From positions 1,642,187-1,706,186 of the forward strand of contig CM025850.1 of the NCBI GenBank assembly GCA_003952965.2: a DNA stretch of 64,000 bases, written 5' to 3'. Every line of letters starts with the position of its first letter. The first letter of the stretch is position 1. The DNA is from Morella rubra. Lineage: Eukaryota; Streptophyta; Magnoliopsida; Fagales; Myricaceae. The position numbers and the translations under genes are program-made. The notes beneath the pieces are model-generated. The model saw only the letters and a program-made list of their open reading frames with translations, did not search any database and was not told the origin of the DNA. This document shows positions 47,820 to 60,539 of the stretch, piece after piece.

Positions 47820-48869
47820 AGTGGTATCAGAGCCAGGTTCGAAAAGCCGGAGTGGTTTTTTTGGGGAAAAGCAGAGAAGGTCCGAAAATTAAAAGTGGTC
47901 TAATCGGAGATTGGAGGGCACCAACCTATAGAGGAGGTCGAGACGAAGCCAGAGGTTGAAACCTCGTCGCCGGAGGAGCCGGGACGCGCCGTCACACGCT
48001 GAAAGCATTCGGATAATGCTGTCCACGCGCCCCTACGCGCCGAAGAGAGGTAGGGCGTGTGGTCCTCACTCGCCACACGCGCGCCGCGCACAGTGTCCTG
48101 CCATGTTAGCATCCGCGTCAGCGACACATCAACAGTGGGTCCTAGTCAGCGACACGTCAGCGTTGCCACATCAGCGGAGAATATTCCGGGGAATCGAAAT
48201 ATTCCGGAAGATTCCGGTTTTGTTCCAGGGTGGTTTTTCAGCCGGTTCAGGGGCTTTTAGGCCGATTTTCGAGCAGGTCAGACCGGTTCCTAAGGTTTTG
48301 GGCCATTTCGGATCCATTGGTGCAGTCAGAATTTCAAAATTCGGTCTCTATCAGTGTTAATTGAGATGGCAGAGAGTATGGCTACCGGTATGATGAGGTT
48401 GTCTGCTACGAATTACATGAGTTGGAAGCCACGGATGGAGGATATCCTTTATGCAAAGGATATGTACGATCCATTGGAGAACGAGGGTAAGAAACCAGAG
48501 GGGATTGACGAGGCAAAGTGGAAGAAAGGGAAATCATCAGAAGCCTCAGTGGTGACTGATGACTCCGACTTCGTGTAGCACGCGAAGGTGCTTGGTACCA
48601 ACCAGTGGAGATGCAAGAGCAGGGGAGATACTGTTCTACATGGTCCGGTGGTACAAGCAGGGGATGCGGGCACCCTAGGCGGGGCACACTTAGATGGGAG
48701 TGTGGTTGGTCGTCTGGTGACAAGGACGAGGTTGGAGTGCCAGTAGAAAAAGAAAAGTGGTGAGCAAAGAGGAGCAGACACCAAAGTTGCATGAAGGCCT
48801 GGGATGACTCAATGCACTCAACCGAAAGATGTCAGGAACAGATTCTTATGGGTTATGGAAGGGGAGATT

Positions 48870-49209
48870 TGTTGGGGTCCACACCCATAAGATAGACTTA
48901 GAATAGAAATAGATTTTGAGTAGAAGTCTACTTGTTCCCCACTTCAAGTTTATCTGGTTTTCTCTTAAGGTTTCTCTTTGTATCTTTTCCTATAAATAGT
49001 GGCTTATGTTATAGGAGAAGGGGTGCGTGAGCATTGGGCAGAGAGAGAGGAAGAAAATGAGGGTGGTGTGACTATTGTATTGGGCAGGGAGAGTGATTTT
49101 CTTAAACGTTCTTAATAAAATTGCTCCGGGTGGACGTAGGCCGGATTGGGGCCGAACCACGTAAATTCTTGGTGTTCATTCTTTAATTTTCGTGCCGCTT
49201 TTCCCAACA
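48870..49209 (+). repeat. LTR 2 (middle) of the Copia-like array
   Basis: Middle LTR, 340 bp, shared by the two internal regions: preceded by a purine tract and followed by a second primer-binding site. Confidence 0.85.
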
Positions 49210-50321
49210 AGTGGTATCAGAGCCTAGGTTCGAAGGGCCGGAGTGGTTTTTTTGGGGAAAAGCAGAGAAGGTCCGAAAATTAAAAGTGGTCAATCAGAGA
49301 TTGGAGGGCACCAGCCTGTAGAGGAGGTCGAGACGAAGCCAGAGGTTGAAACCTCGTCGCCGGAGGAGCCTGGACGCGCCATCACATGCTGAAAGCATTC
49401 GGATAACGCTGTCCACGCGCCACACGCGCCCCTACGCGCCGAAGAGAGGTAGGGCATGTGGTCCTCACTCGCCACATGCGCGCTGCGCACAGTGTCCTGC
49501 CACGTCAGCATCCGCATCAGCGACACATCAACAGTGGGTCAGTCAGCACACATCAACAGTGGGTCCCAGTCAGCGACACGTCAGCATTGCCACATCAGCG
49601 GAGAATATTCCGGGGAATCGGAATATTCCGGAAGATTCCGGTTTTGTTCCAGGGTGGTTTTTCAGCCGGTTCAGGGGCTTTTAGGCCGATTTTCGAGCAG
49701 GTCAGACCGATTCCTAAGGTTTTGGGCCATTTCGGATCCATTGGTGCAGTCAGAATTTCAAAATTCGGTCTCTATCAGTATTAATTGAGATGGCAGAGAG
49801 TATGGTTACCGGTATGATGAGGTTGTCTGCTACGAATTACATGAGTTGGAAGCCACGGATGGAGGATATCCTTTATGCAAAGGATATGTACGATCCATTG
49901 GAGAACGAGGGTAAGAAACCAGAGGGGATTGACGAGGCAAAGTGGAAGAAAGGGAAATCATTAGAAGCCTCAGTGGTGACTAATGACTCCGACTTCGTGT
50001 AACACGCGAAGGTGCTTGGTACCAACCAGTGGAGATGCAAGAACAGGAGGAGATACTGTTCTACATGGATCCGGTGGTACAAGCAGGGGATGCGGGCACC
50101 CTAGGCGGGGGTGCAGGACACTTAGATGGGAGTGTGGTTGGTCGTCTGGTGACAAGGACGAGGTTGGAGTGCCAGTAGAAAAAGGATGCAAGGGGTGGTG
50201 AGCAAGGGGGAGCAACAGACACCAAAGTTGCATGAAGGTTCTACTGATGGGAGCCCAGGATGCACTCAACCGAAAGATGTCAGGAACAGATTCTTCCCTT
50301 ATGGGTATGGAGGGGGAGATT

Positions 50322-50672
50322 TGTTGGGGTCCACACCCATAAGATAGACTTAGAATAGAAGTAGACTTTGAGTAGAAGTCTACTTGCTCCCCACTTCAAG
50401 TTTATTTAGGTTTTCTCTTAGGGTTTCTCTTTGTATCTTTTCCTATAAATAGTGGCTTATGTTATAGGAGAAGGGGTACATGAGAGTGCGTGAGCATTGG
50501 GCAGAGAGAGAGGAAGAGAAGGAGGGTGGTGTGACTATTGTATTGGGCGGGGAGAGTGATTTTCTTAAACGTTCTTAATAAAATTGCTCCGGGGTGGACG
50601 TAGCCGGATTGGGGCCGAACCACGTAAATTCTTGGTATCCCATTCTTTAATTTTGCGCCGCTTTTCCCAACA
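50322..50672 (+). repeat. LTR 3 of the Copia-like array
   Basis: 3' outer LTR, 351 bp, preceded by a purine tract and followed by the acttg target duplication. Confidence 0.85.
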
Positions 50673-50677
50673 ACTTG

Positions 50678-52260
50678 TTCATTAATGGTTGGAAGAGGAC
50701 TGACTTTCATCCCTGGACAAATTATATCTAGTATTTTTTAAAAAAAATATATAAAAAAGAACTGTAACCTCTGAAATTTATTTCAAAACTCTAACTTGTT
50801 AAGGTGTAAAAAGAAGGTAAAGAACGCCTGAGAAAAATTCCAAAGTTGTTTCTCAAATATATGTTCCCACGATATCCCCACAATAAACGAAAAAACAGAA
50901 AGAATAACCATCTGGGTCAAAATTACTATTTTGGTTTAATAACTTGGAATAACCATCCTAGTCATAGTAATTGAGGGTGAGTTCAGATACTACCGCTTGC
51001 TTACAAGTGTTTGACTTAACTGATACTCAGGCTGTGAGACTGGTTCAAATGTTTAGAGTTTGTCGTTGCACTCCTAGTCCACTACGATGTTCAGCCATGT
51101 AAAAAATTCACCATTTTGGAGAGATTTTTTTAAAGCAAAAAAATTTATAATAGAACATTTAAAATCTCAAAAAATTCAAAACAAGCTCCAACATCTTTTC
51201 ACACAAACTTCAACACCGTTTCACATAAACTCCAATACGTACCTTTTCAAAAAAAGCTATATCAAATATTCTCTCTTTATAATTTTTCACCAAACTCCAA
51301 TTTTTTTTTATTAAAAAATTTCATTAAATTATCTCTATCTACATTTTTTTACAAACTTCAATAAAAATCAATCTACAACCATATATCTTTAGAATTTTCA
51401 CTAACTTTTTACAAATTTCAATAAAACTCCATATCTACCTAAATATTCTACAAATTTGGAGAATTTTTTACAATTGAACATCACCTAAGTGTATTTTCTA
51501 AATGATCAAGTCGGTCCGAACTTAGTGTATAAAGTTCGAATACAACATATTTGCCTTGTTATCAAATAAAAAAATAAAAAAGATTGTAAGTTTGACATGA
51601 AAGTTTTTTCTTATTTTAGGCGACATTACAAATTAACGGTGGCGACCAATTTACTTCTAAACTAATATATACGTGAGGTTTTTTTTTTTTCTTTGTAGAT
51701 ATATTAATATACGTGAGTTTGTTATGAGACGAATATAATTACTTTCCCAGCCAATGTCACCTCATTTTTGTTCAAATCCTTATGCTTGGAAGCATGTCTC
51801 CTACGTTAATTTCCTTAATATGTTGCGGCTTATAAGCTTGCCTTTCCACAAGATATGCCCTTTTGGCAACTAGAATGTGAACTTCTATACGCTTGTTTGT
51901 TCGTGCCCTCTTACTATATGGTTATTCCTCATTCCCCACTTGTCTTAAAAAGGAAAAGTAGCCCAAGTAGCATCCCACACATTAGTCAAAAGGTTGAGGG
52001 ACTTAAGGCTTATAAGCTTACCTTCTCACTTTAAAAGATAGGTCCTTTTGACAGTTGGAATGTGAACCTCTATAAATTTAGTTATTCGTGCTGCCTTAAT
52101 ATATGGAGAGATAATCATAGAAAGATAAAAAAAACAAGTGTACCATATGCGACCAAGCTGCCCCTATAAGCTTATTGTATTAAGGGCTAGAGGTTAAAGA
52201 TGAATAGTAATTTAAACACGTAGCGCCCCTTTTAATCTTAGACGTGCAATTTTTATTTGT
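50678..52260. other. Intergenic, AT-rich, with MITE-like copy
   Basis: No gene recognised. About 51090-51490 is an inverted-orientation relative of the MITE-like element in MNS3-like intron 3, with the same aggtagat...ggag...ttattgaaatttg and agagataattt blocks on the minus strand. Confidence 0.5.
51090..51490. mobile_element. MITE-like element, second copy of the 39.7 kb family
   Basis: About 400 bp, AT-rich. The reverse complement shares ordered blocks with 39659-40076. Edges are approximate and it is more diverged and AT-drifted. No coding capacity. Confidence 0.45.
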
Positions 52261-52277
52261 AAGTACTTGCGATTTGG

Positions 52278-53031
52278 ATCCTTGACACCCTTTGTTTCTA
52301 GAGAGATAGGCAGGGCCTTCTCTCTAGAAACCTTCCCCTTCCCTCTCGTATGCACTCCCCCTCGCTAGTTACTGCCCCCGACAGCTGGAGGAGCTCCTCC
52401 TACCCCCTTTCCCTTCCTGGCCCGACCTCTTATAGGCAGCATCTAGTCTTTTCTTCTTGTTTTTGGCCATTTTTTTGGCTCTCCTCTTCAGTGGCTTTAA
52501 GGTCAGATCTCAACATTTTGTGTGGTCTCCAGCAACCATGTCCTTGGGCTTGCATCTCCTAGGACTCTAATCTACCCATCTCCATCGCCAATCTGCTTGC
52601 GAGTAACGTTTCTTGCACGTGTGGATCTCACGCACTCGATCCCCTCTCTGCCTTTTTGGGCCATTTCCGGTGGTTGTCAAAGGACACACCTTCCACAGCG
52701 AGCTTCAACATCTCCTAGCGATTTGCTTTGCTCTGGTCCAACATCACTTGGTCGGTGCGTGGCCCCCACGTGCCACCACATTTTTCGCTCCTCGAACCTA
52801 CTTCGCCGCCTCCTTTTGTTTTTGTTTTTTTGTTTTTTTTCCTGTTTTTGTTATTTTATTTCCTTTTCTATACTATTGGTTCTGGGCTGGCGCTTGTGCG
52901 CATTGTACCGCTATTTGGCTTCGTTGGGATGCTTCCTCTATTAAAGGTTTGACACACCCGTTAAAACAATCTACGTTGTATTTTGATCCCCTGTGATGAA
53001 ATACAGATCTCCACTTATTTGTCCAAATAAA
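52278..53031 (+). mobile_element. 754 bp retroposon-like insertion with 17 bp target duplication
   Basis: The 17 bp word aagtacttgcgatttgg occurs at 52261-52277 and again at 53032-53048, bracketing a 754 bp segment that is much more C/T-rich than its surroundings. A long perfect direct repeat of this size is typical of target-primed (LINE-mediated) insertion. The right end is ...ttatttgtccaaataa, only a short A-rich tail. Overlapping open frames (52350-52996) have no recognised domain. It could be a 5'-truncated LINE 3' end, a SINE-like unit or a processed copy of an unknown transcript. Confidence 0.65.
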
Positions 53032-53190
53032 AAGTACTTGCGATTTGGTGTACATGTGAAGATTTTGGAGAACATGACCGTCCCTCCTTCAGAAAAAAAG
53101 TGTCAACTAAACCAACCTCGTTGCTTAGACAGGTAAAGCTTGATTAAGCAAAAAACTAACTTTGTGATTATGAACTACTAATCACAATTC

Positions 53191-53318
53191 ACCTCGGGTT
53201 GCTTCATTGGTTAGGACGCATGATCTTAGTTTCAATCTCCCTCGGATTTGTCCTGGCGTTAAGTTTATCATACGGGACCAAGCTGTCACGAATTTTCCTA
53301 ATAACCAAAAAAAAAAAA
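53191..53318 (+). mobile_element. SINE-like element with tRNA-type internal promoter and poly-A
   Basis: Contains ttggttaggacgc, like a pol III A box, and agtttcaatctcc, near a B box (ggttcaaatcc). It ends in a 12-A tail at 53307-53318. The size (about 128 bp) and order fit a tRNA-derived plant SINE. No target duplication was found, so confidence is limited. Confidence 0.4.
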
Positions 53319-56300
53319 CTATTAACTTAGGAAAAAAAACACACCTTCTGTTCAGAAAAAAAAAATAGAAACCTTTTTACTGGAGAGAAGGGTCCACCTA
53401 CTCGAGTAACCCAAAGATACGAGGAGGTTAAAAAGATAAGCTAGACTCTTTGCATCACTGACAGCACGTGCACTAACTTTTTAGCTCATTCTGTAGCCCA
53501 TGGGCACCTTTAATTGGTACTTTGGGAGTATTCCCATTGCTTGTCTTCCCATTGAATGGCTTGCGAGTCACAATCCAAGGTTTCCACTTTGATTGTTTTC
53601 TCTTTTTGGAGTACAAGGTTGCTTAGAAAAAAAAATAAAACAAAAGACAACAGTAATGGAACGTGCACCACTTCTGCCACGTAGTTCAGCCAAAACTCCC
53701 CCTCCATTGGTTTCGTTTTCGGGTCTTAATATCATCTACCAATATTAAAAAAAAGAAAAAGGTTAGCATATATAAATCATTTTTCCTGCTGCAACAACAA
53801 AAAATTTGCTAGTTGAATATTACTGGTGGTGTTTAGAACTTATCATAACTTTAAATCTCCCGTGTGACTAAGCTAGGCCAAGAAGAGATTAAACTAGAGA
53901 GGTCTCCGAGCCCCCAAATATCAGGAGTTTTTTTTTTCTTTTTCCTTTAGCACAAATAATGTTTTCCTAATTATTTTATTGTAGATTTGTATTTTGGCCC
54001 CTCAACTTGATTTTTGTGAAGTGACCTCTCTAAAAGTTAATCCTAATTTTATCTCTGAAGCTAGCCAAGTTCGTCCAAGATGATACACATAGGATACCGC
54101 AAAATATCCCTGAAGAAAAAAAAAAATCCTTTCACCTACTAGCCGTTAGTGTTTTGGGCATTATGATTTGCAAAAATAAAGGGCTTTTTTCCAACCAATT
54201 ATTCTTTGATCTTTCGTTTTTGCTTTTTCTATTCTTTTTTTATTTGGTTGGAAACGCGTGGTTTGTAACCTGTCAACCACTTCAATAGCTCCATTTGCTT
54301 TTTAGAGGGAAATTACCTACAAGAACAACCTCTTTTATTAAAATGGGATGAAGAAAGGAGCAAGGAATTAGTTTTTCAACTCCGATATTATTTTTTTTTA
54401 AAAAAAAACCAAAATCTAAGGAGCGGACCTTTTATATATATATTTATGTATAATTTTCCAAAGCTTTGTTAATGTCTGCCTTATAGTATTGAAAATTTGT
54501 AAATTACGTATTACCACATCAAAAGGACTCAAATTCAGTTAGGTTTGGCAGGGCCGGCCTCGTGAACCCCGTGCATGAGTCGACCTTGTTAACATGGGGG
54601 AGACTAGAATGAAGTGGACAGTACTGGAGGGAACGAGACAAAATCTCTCCTCCTCTCCTTCTCACATGTTTGAACTAAGTTAAGTGCTAATTGTCATATA
54701 GCAGCCCCGGCCCACACGAGAAAAGGATGCATGCGGCACTGTCTCATGAATGCTAGCTGTGAAAGGAAAATGACGAGGCAATGATGAAGTGAACGTCTTA
54801 ATTAATCTTTCGGTGCTGTTATTAATTATAGCCCAATTTCCAATTTCTTCACGAATAATATCCAGCAGACTTATTTCTCCAGTACAACCTGCCCAACCCA
54901 AAATATAAAAGTCAAATTATATTAATATATAGCTTAATGCGGGAAGATATGTACTTATATGTAGGGGAAGTGATGAGTGGCTGTTTGACTGGGAAAATGG
55001 AGGATAAAAGATGGTCCACGGTGAAGGTTATTGCTAAATAAAAAGAGTTAGGTGAGACTAAAGTGAACAGAAATATAAGTACTTGACTGAATTAGCAAGT
55101 GGAAGAGTTTGGAAAGGGGACTAGAGAGCACTACTTCTGTGGTCTGGTTTAATGAGCAAAGTCCTTATTCTGTATCATGCAACGTCCCTTTTCCCTAAAG
55201 GAAAACAAAATAGAAAAAGTGCCCAAAACTCATGATAAGGAAGCAAGTTCTTCTCGTGATGGTTGGAAGGCCACCGCAAACTTGTAGACGGGTGGTCCTG
55301 TATAATGATGCTTCATCATTAAATGATGAAATTGCCCCAGTTACCCTCTGATACTTCTGCATCGCGTGGTCCTTTATTCGGTTACTAGTCTCGTGCCTTC
55401 TCTGGATAGTAGAGGATTTGCCAAGTCTTATTAAGGTCCCCTAGCTAGTAATGGCGATGTACCAAATCTTCTATGTCACAATTTTAGAGCCTTGAATTTT
55501 TGGCATCTTCCCGTCGAAGAGAATGTTTCGGATTGAACTAACCAAGTGGTGGCTAAAATCCTCCAAGTATCGAGCATTTAGTCAATGAAAATCATTAATT
55601 TGTTGATTGCATATGAAAATGGTCCATATTGACAGGAACCCAACGTGGGTTTGTTTGAATTCATGAATGCATGGCACGTGGAAAATATATGGCATAAAAC
55701 ATTATCTCACATACATACAATCAAAGTTATGTCTTCGATTTCCTACATCAACTTGTCTGGGATAATCACTTGTGTGGTGTTTCAGACGTTGTGCATCGTG
55801 ATTCGTGGGGGTTATAGCTCAGAGTTAGACCAGGGCACATGCATGTGAGATATAGAACAAAATATTATCATTTAAGAGAATATCATGTGGTCCAAAGTTT
55901 AAGTTATATATATATAGAACTAAATATTACAGAAGACGGGAGTTTTCTCAAAGCTCCAGAGAAGTCATCCAGCTTCTTGGCGCAACTTTTTTCCGCCAGT
56001 GGGTAATGTAAAACATTTTAGAGCAGAACAGGCAGGTTGTTCGTCTTATTTGGATCTTTCTGATCTCTCTCTCAACGTCCCGGGGCTCATGATGTATGTG
56101 ATCAGTGGCTTTTGCTTCACAAGAGTACAGACGTCTCTCTCATTTTGGTCAACTTGCCAACTGCGAAAAGCAAGTCACGAGGCAGATTTGCCATTGAATA
56201 TGATCAGATATCACTCCCCATCAAAGGCTCATCATATCTTATTATCTCCCAACTTCAGTTACCCGTCGTGACCTACCAACTCATCGCACAGTAGTGGGTT

Positions 56301-57407
56301 AGCTGATCTCCACCTGACCACGTCCAACGCTCTCCCTAATTAACAATAGCTAGGCCGATCTTAGGGTTGAATGGCACGGCCGGCTCAGATATAAATTAAC
56401 TACTCCGGGATGAATTTTTCTGGTATGGATGGGTGACTTTGTCAATTGCAGAGTCGTCTTGTCGTCTAGAAGTGGGCTGGCATTATGACTACTTTGACGG
56501 TTTGACCTAATTGTACTCCTCAATTTAATTTTAATGTCCGAAATCAACCCAAAATCCTTTATTCCCTCTTTTTCCTTTTCTTTGGGCCCGGCAAATATAC
56601 CTAATTTGGTGGGTATAACTTCGATTAATACCATACACTTAACGATCGACACAACATATCTTTCTTTAAGAAAAAGTAGACGTACGTTACAGAATTAATA
56701 TTCATAAGCATAATGATATTGAAACTGATATCTTTTATAAGACACATGTAACTGAAGGTTCCATACACCTGCAGACCGCACTAGTGAGCAGCATATTTTT
56801 TCCGTTTTCTAATGATCTTCTTCCATTGATGAGATATATATACAATTCTGTAGGTTGGTTTAAATTAAAACACTAAAAAAAGTGTTGACAAAAGGTTCAT
56901 GGGTTTGGTTTTCAAAATGGTCAAAACTCAAGTCTCAAATAGTCAAATATTACCCATATTCGCCTCTTTCTTTCGTTTTTTAAGGTACGAGAGAAATCCC
57001 TAGCTCTCGTATACTTGACCGTTGTGCACCGGTCTCCGACGATCTAGGCATCGGAACTAAGGGTTGGCGGGAACCTATCTAGTCTTGTCCAGATAGGTTC
57101 CGCATAAGATCTCCGACGTTTCCCGCCCGATTTACCTAAAACGTACTTGGCATGAGGAACCTATCTAGTCTTGTCCTGCTTGTTGAGTATTGCTCCTTAC
57201 ATCTCGAGGAGTCACTTCTATATCCGACATATGATCTTATGCGCCTTAGCAAAACAAAACGAAAAGATATATTAAGATAACATCAATATGTCGTGTCACA
57301 CACGTTTTCATGCGTGCAGGATGGCTTAGTCTTAATTGGTTAGTTTAACGCAAACCCGGTTCCTTAATTGTGACCCAAATCTCTTTATACCAAATTATAT
57401 ATGAACA
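53319..57407. other. Intergenic DNA, no gene recognised
   Basis: AT-rich, with many short open frames without domains and without a splice-consistent series. Near 57070-57176 a 21 bp word is repeated directly and forms a short hairpin. Confidence 0.5.
57070..57176. repeat. 21 bp direct repeat with hairpin
   Basis: The 21 bp word starting ggaacctatctagtcttgtc occurs at 57070-57090 and 57156-57176. The first copy is followed by agataggttcc (57091-57101), the exact complement of its first 11 bases, giving an 11 bp stem with a 10 base loop. Confidence 0.8.
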
Positions 57408-57637
57408 ATGCTCTAGCGGGATTTAGTCTTAAGAGTATGGTCCTAACATGTTCGAATAGACGATTCACATTTTTCACTCCGTTAACGAGTTTCATCAATG
57501 TCCAGATCAAGTTAGTCAGTGCATTAATAGTTCAATTATGAGTTACCGATGAAACTCGTTAATGCAATCGTTATAAAAAAATTGATTCGCAACAGTTAGA
57601 ACCATACTCTTACGACAAAATCCGACAACAGGTCATG
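57408..57637. mobile_element. Fold-back / MITE-like element with about 90 bp inverted arms
   Basis: The left arm (gggatttagtcttaagagta...gttaacgagtttcatc) matches the reverse complement of the right arm (gatgaaactcgttaa...taagagtatggttctaac) at most positions over about 90 bp, leaving a short centre. Noncoding. The long arms suggest a Mutator- or fold-back-type MITE; no target duplication was resolved. Confidence 0.6.
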
Positions 57638-60530
57638 GCAGTCTGAATTCATCACAAAACAGAGGAGAGGCCTTCATGATTCCCCAGCGCCATTTTCACA
57701 GTCTAGGCCTAACTTAAGTTGGCCCAGTCGCCTTACTAAATGGCTTCATCATAGGTCAAGTTTCAACCAAGAAGCTAAACCAGGCTTTTTTAAGATTATT
57801 TTCAACAAACACACGCTAATGCTTAAGCAGCAAATAGTGATTGTGGGGTATAAATATTATTCTTTGATCGAGAGTCTGCTTATCATGTACGGTAACTCAC
57901 CATTTCGGGCCGGCAGGATGCAATTAAGCAATTGCTCACAAGTAACCAGACAAACAATCGAGGAGTTTCAACCGTAAACAGTAATATTCTAATCGTTTTA
58001 AAATGGCTACATGGTCCTAGTGCTATTCATTACTTCAATACCTCAAAATATGTAAACAGACAACAGACGTGACATGGTTGAGTTAGCTGATTCTTAGTTT
58101 ATTCCCAAAAGGCCTCTTCAATGGAAAAGATGCCAAAAATTTATGTTCCCCACCACAAAGTGATTGGCCAGCGCAGCCCATTAAATCGATCGAGGACAAT
58201 GGGGGACCAATGGTAACTCACATGATGAGGTATAGCCGTCGCTTAAGGGTTATGCATCTTCTACCAATTATGCGGCCGCGAGTGCTACGCCAGTTGCCTT
58301 TGTACCTTAATTATGGCTTTTTTCCAGTCATCTCATGTGACAGGCATATTTTATGGCCCACATGACTCTTGTTAGTGGTAGGGAGTTGCACTTATCCCTT
58401 TACTAAGAGATGAGAATGGGGCTAATGGAGATGGCAAACTACTGGTATTATCATGAGCCGCATGCAAAGAGATCGATCTCCAACTGCAACAGCACCACGT
58501 GTATGCGATTAGACAGCTCATCTGGGTAGGAGAAATGGTACTTCTGAGCTACAGATCATGAGGGGAATATGGCTATATCTTTTACCCTGAGTCCATTTCC
58601 ATTGCTGATAATGAATAGGTTTGACATTATTATATTGCAGAAGCAATATCCGCTTTCTTCTCTAGTTGTCCTGAGCTTGTTTTGCCGTAGCTCAAGACAA
58701 GACAAAAATTGTGATATAGTGAATGTCCATATCCTGATCCAATCTCTTTGGGCAAGAAAGTACTAAGAAAAGTTGAGGGGTCTTTCTCATTGGGAGTGCC
58801 AAACTTGGGATTGTGGTCCACTAATTTACTCCATCGATATGCACTTAAAATTAATATCCTGGCAATTATATATAGATATTGGTAGTAGTGTTAGCTAGAG
58901 AGGTCGTATAATGCCTCCCTTACGGCACCCATATAATGTTGTAGGAGTATATTGAGTTGGAAGAATTATGAGTTGGAAGAATTAATATATGTTTTTTATA
59001 TTGTTTAGTTGGTTAGTTCTTCGTGGATTTTAACTTGGCTTTTAGTGTTTGATTGTAACTGGCCAAGTTTTAATTGTTGCCACGATATTCCTCCACTACA
59101 CATACGTGAAGACTTTTAAATAAAATTCAGATGTAACGCAGTCTTTTAAACAAAAAAAAAAAAAAAATGTTATTTATAACCCGAACGCGTCCGTAATGAT
59201 ATGACATGAAAATAGCTGCTCTTTCTACGGCCATATCTACGATATTGAACCACTCAAGTCTTATGCATGTGCAAGATCCCTCTCTTTTTCTTTTTTAGCA
59301 TAAGAAAAGATGGCAAACAACAACAATTAATTAACATAACTGCCTGCAGCCATGTTCATTCACAAAAATATTCTAAACTATAACGAATACAACAAAATTT
59401 ATAAAAGGAACATCCAAAATTTCAAAAAATTCTACACAAACATCAATAACTTTTACATAAATTTCAACAACTTTTCACAAAAAACCCTAAGAGCGTATGG
59501 ACGGTTAGGTAGTTTCCAAACAGTTTCAATTTTACATGTCCAAATTATGCAATGTGGAACCATGCAATTAGCTGAAGAAACGGTCCTCTATGTGCAGATG
59601 TCTTGCGCACGTCCAGATGTTAAACGCGTATGAATTATGCGAATATTCTTTTTAGCGTTGAGACATAAATGTTAGCGTCCAGAGGGGTTTCAAGGTTGCA
59701 TGACGATCATGAATGCATCACTAATTGGTGACATTCAAAATCGTTAACTAAAGCTTATCCAGGCGTGGTTTTAAACTCTCCAAACGGTAATGAAATATTT
59801 GTGCGATACTAATTGTCACACATTTGCAACGACTCGTATTATATCACCTACAAAAGCATCCAAACAGTTTTAGGAGTTGTCCAGACGTAAATGGCATTCC
59901 TAGATCATTTTGGGCAACGAAGTGCAGGTTTTGTCATGGAAAATTATCTTCAAGTGACAAAATTTAGTTTGACACGCAAAAATTTGTCACTTAGCTAACT
60001 TCTCTTTTCTTATAATTGTAGCTGGATTTTTTTTTGTATTGATTTTAATTTCTGTCTTTTGTTTTCTCTTCTCTGATCAGCTCAAATATTGTGTCGACAG
60101 CGCGCAAATTGAGTTGGAAACCAGAAATTATTTTTGTAAGCACTTTTTTCTTTTTCGCCTACAGTACTTTTTTACCCTAAATAAATGCATGTAGTACCCC
60201 TTTTTTCCCCTAATAAAAAGTAATTCATGAGCTCAATTTTAAAGGATAATTACAAGTTTCCACTAAAGCTTGTCTCCTTCAGCATGCTATCATTGTCAGC
60301 ATGAAATATTTCGGGAAGAAATTGCGCAATTCGAATAATGATTCAGCCTCTCCTCAAAGGATATCTTCCGAGGGATGCACGCGAGTAAATATCTTTTAAA
60401 AGGAAAAGGCAAAAGCCTTTTAGTCCCTCGTGAGCTTCCTAATGCTACAAAGTTCAACTCATAAATATATATTTGTAAGAAAAAGGATGGATCGAGTACT
60501 TATCATGGAAACCATTGAAATTTGAATAGA
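57638..60530. other. Intergenic DNA, no gene recognised
   Basis: No coding series seen. About 59350-59495 is AT-rich with words (ttacataaatttcaacaac) resembling the MITE-like families elsewhere in the window. A 15-16 base A run is near 59152-59167. Confidence 0.45.
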
Positions 60531-60539
60531 TATGATGAT

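Larger units (their letters stand above)
47478..50672 (+). mobile_element. Non-autonomous Copia-like LTR array: three LTRs, two internal regions
   Basis: LTRs at 47478-47819, 48870-49209 and 50322-50672 (342, 340 and 351 bp). Each begins TGTTGGGG, ends in CA, and has a TATA-type promoter (tataaatag) and a late aataaa. Internal regions at 47820-48869 and 49210-50321. Each starts with a primer-binding site of initiator-Met tRNA type (tggtatcagagc), carries a short Copia gag-like reading frame (48366-48578; 49790-50002) and ends in a purine-rich tract (ggggagat). The whole array is bracketed by one 5 bp direct repeat (acttg, 47473-47477 and 50673-50677), so it is a single insertion. The LTRs are nearly identical, implying a recent element. 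There is no pol and only a gag remnant, so it looks TRIM/LARD-like and dependent on a full-length relative. Treated here as a fossil. Confidence 0.85.

Noticed and set aside
48406-48792. Long minus-strand frames opposite the LTR array internal regions
   Set aside because: They are antisense shadows of the repeated internal region and occur in both repeat units without a domain.
52350-52996. Overlapping frames in the C/T-rich 754 bp insertion
   Set aside because: Three overlapping frames are open because the segment is C/T-rich; none shows a domain or conserved residues.
53191-53265. Possible tRNA gene
   Set aside because: A-box- and B-box-like words are present, but there is no cloverleaf or anticodon arm that I can fold; SINE-like with a poly-A tail fits better.
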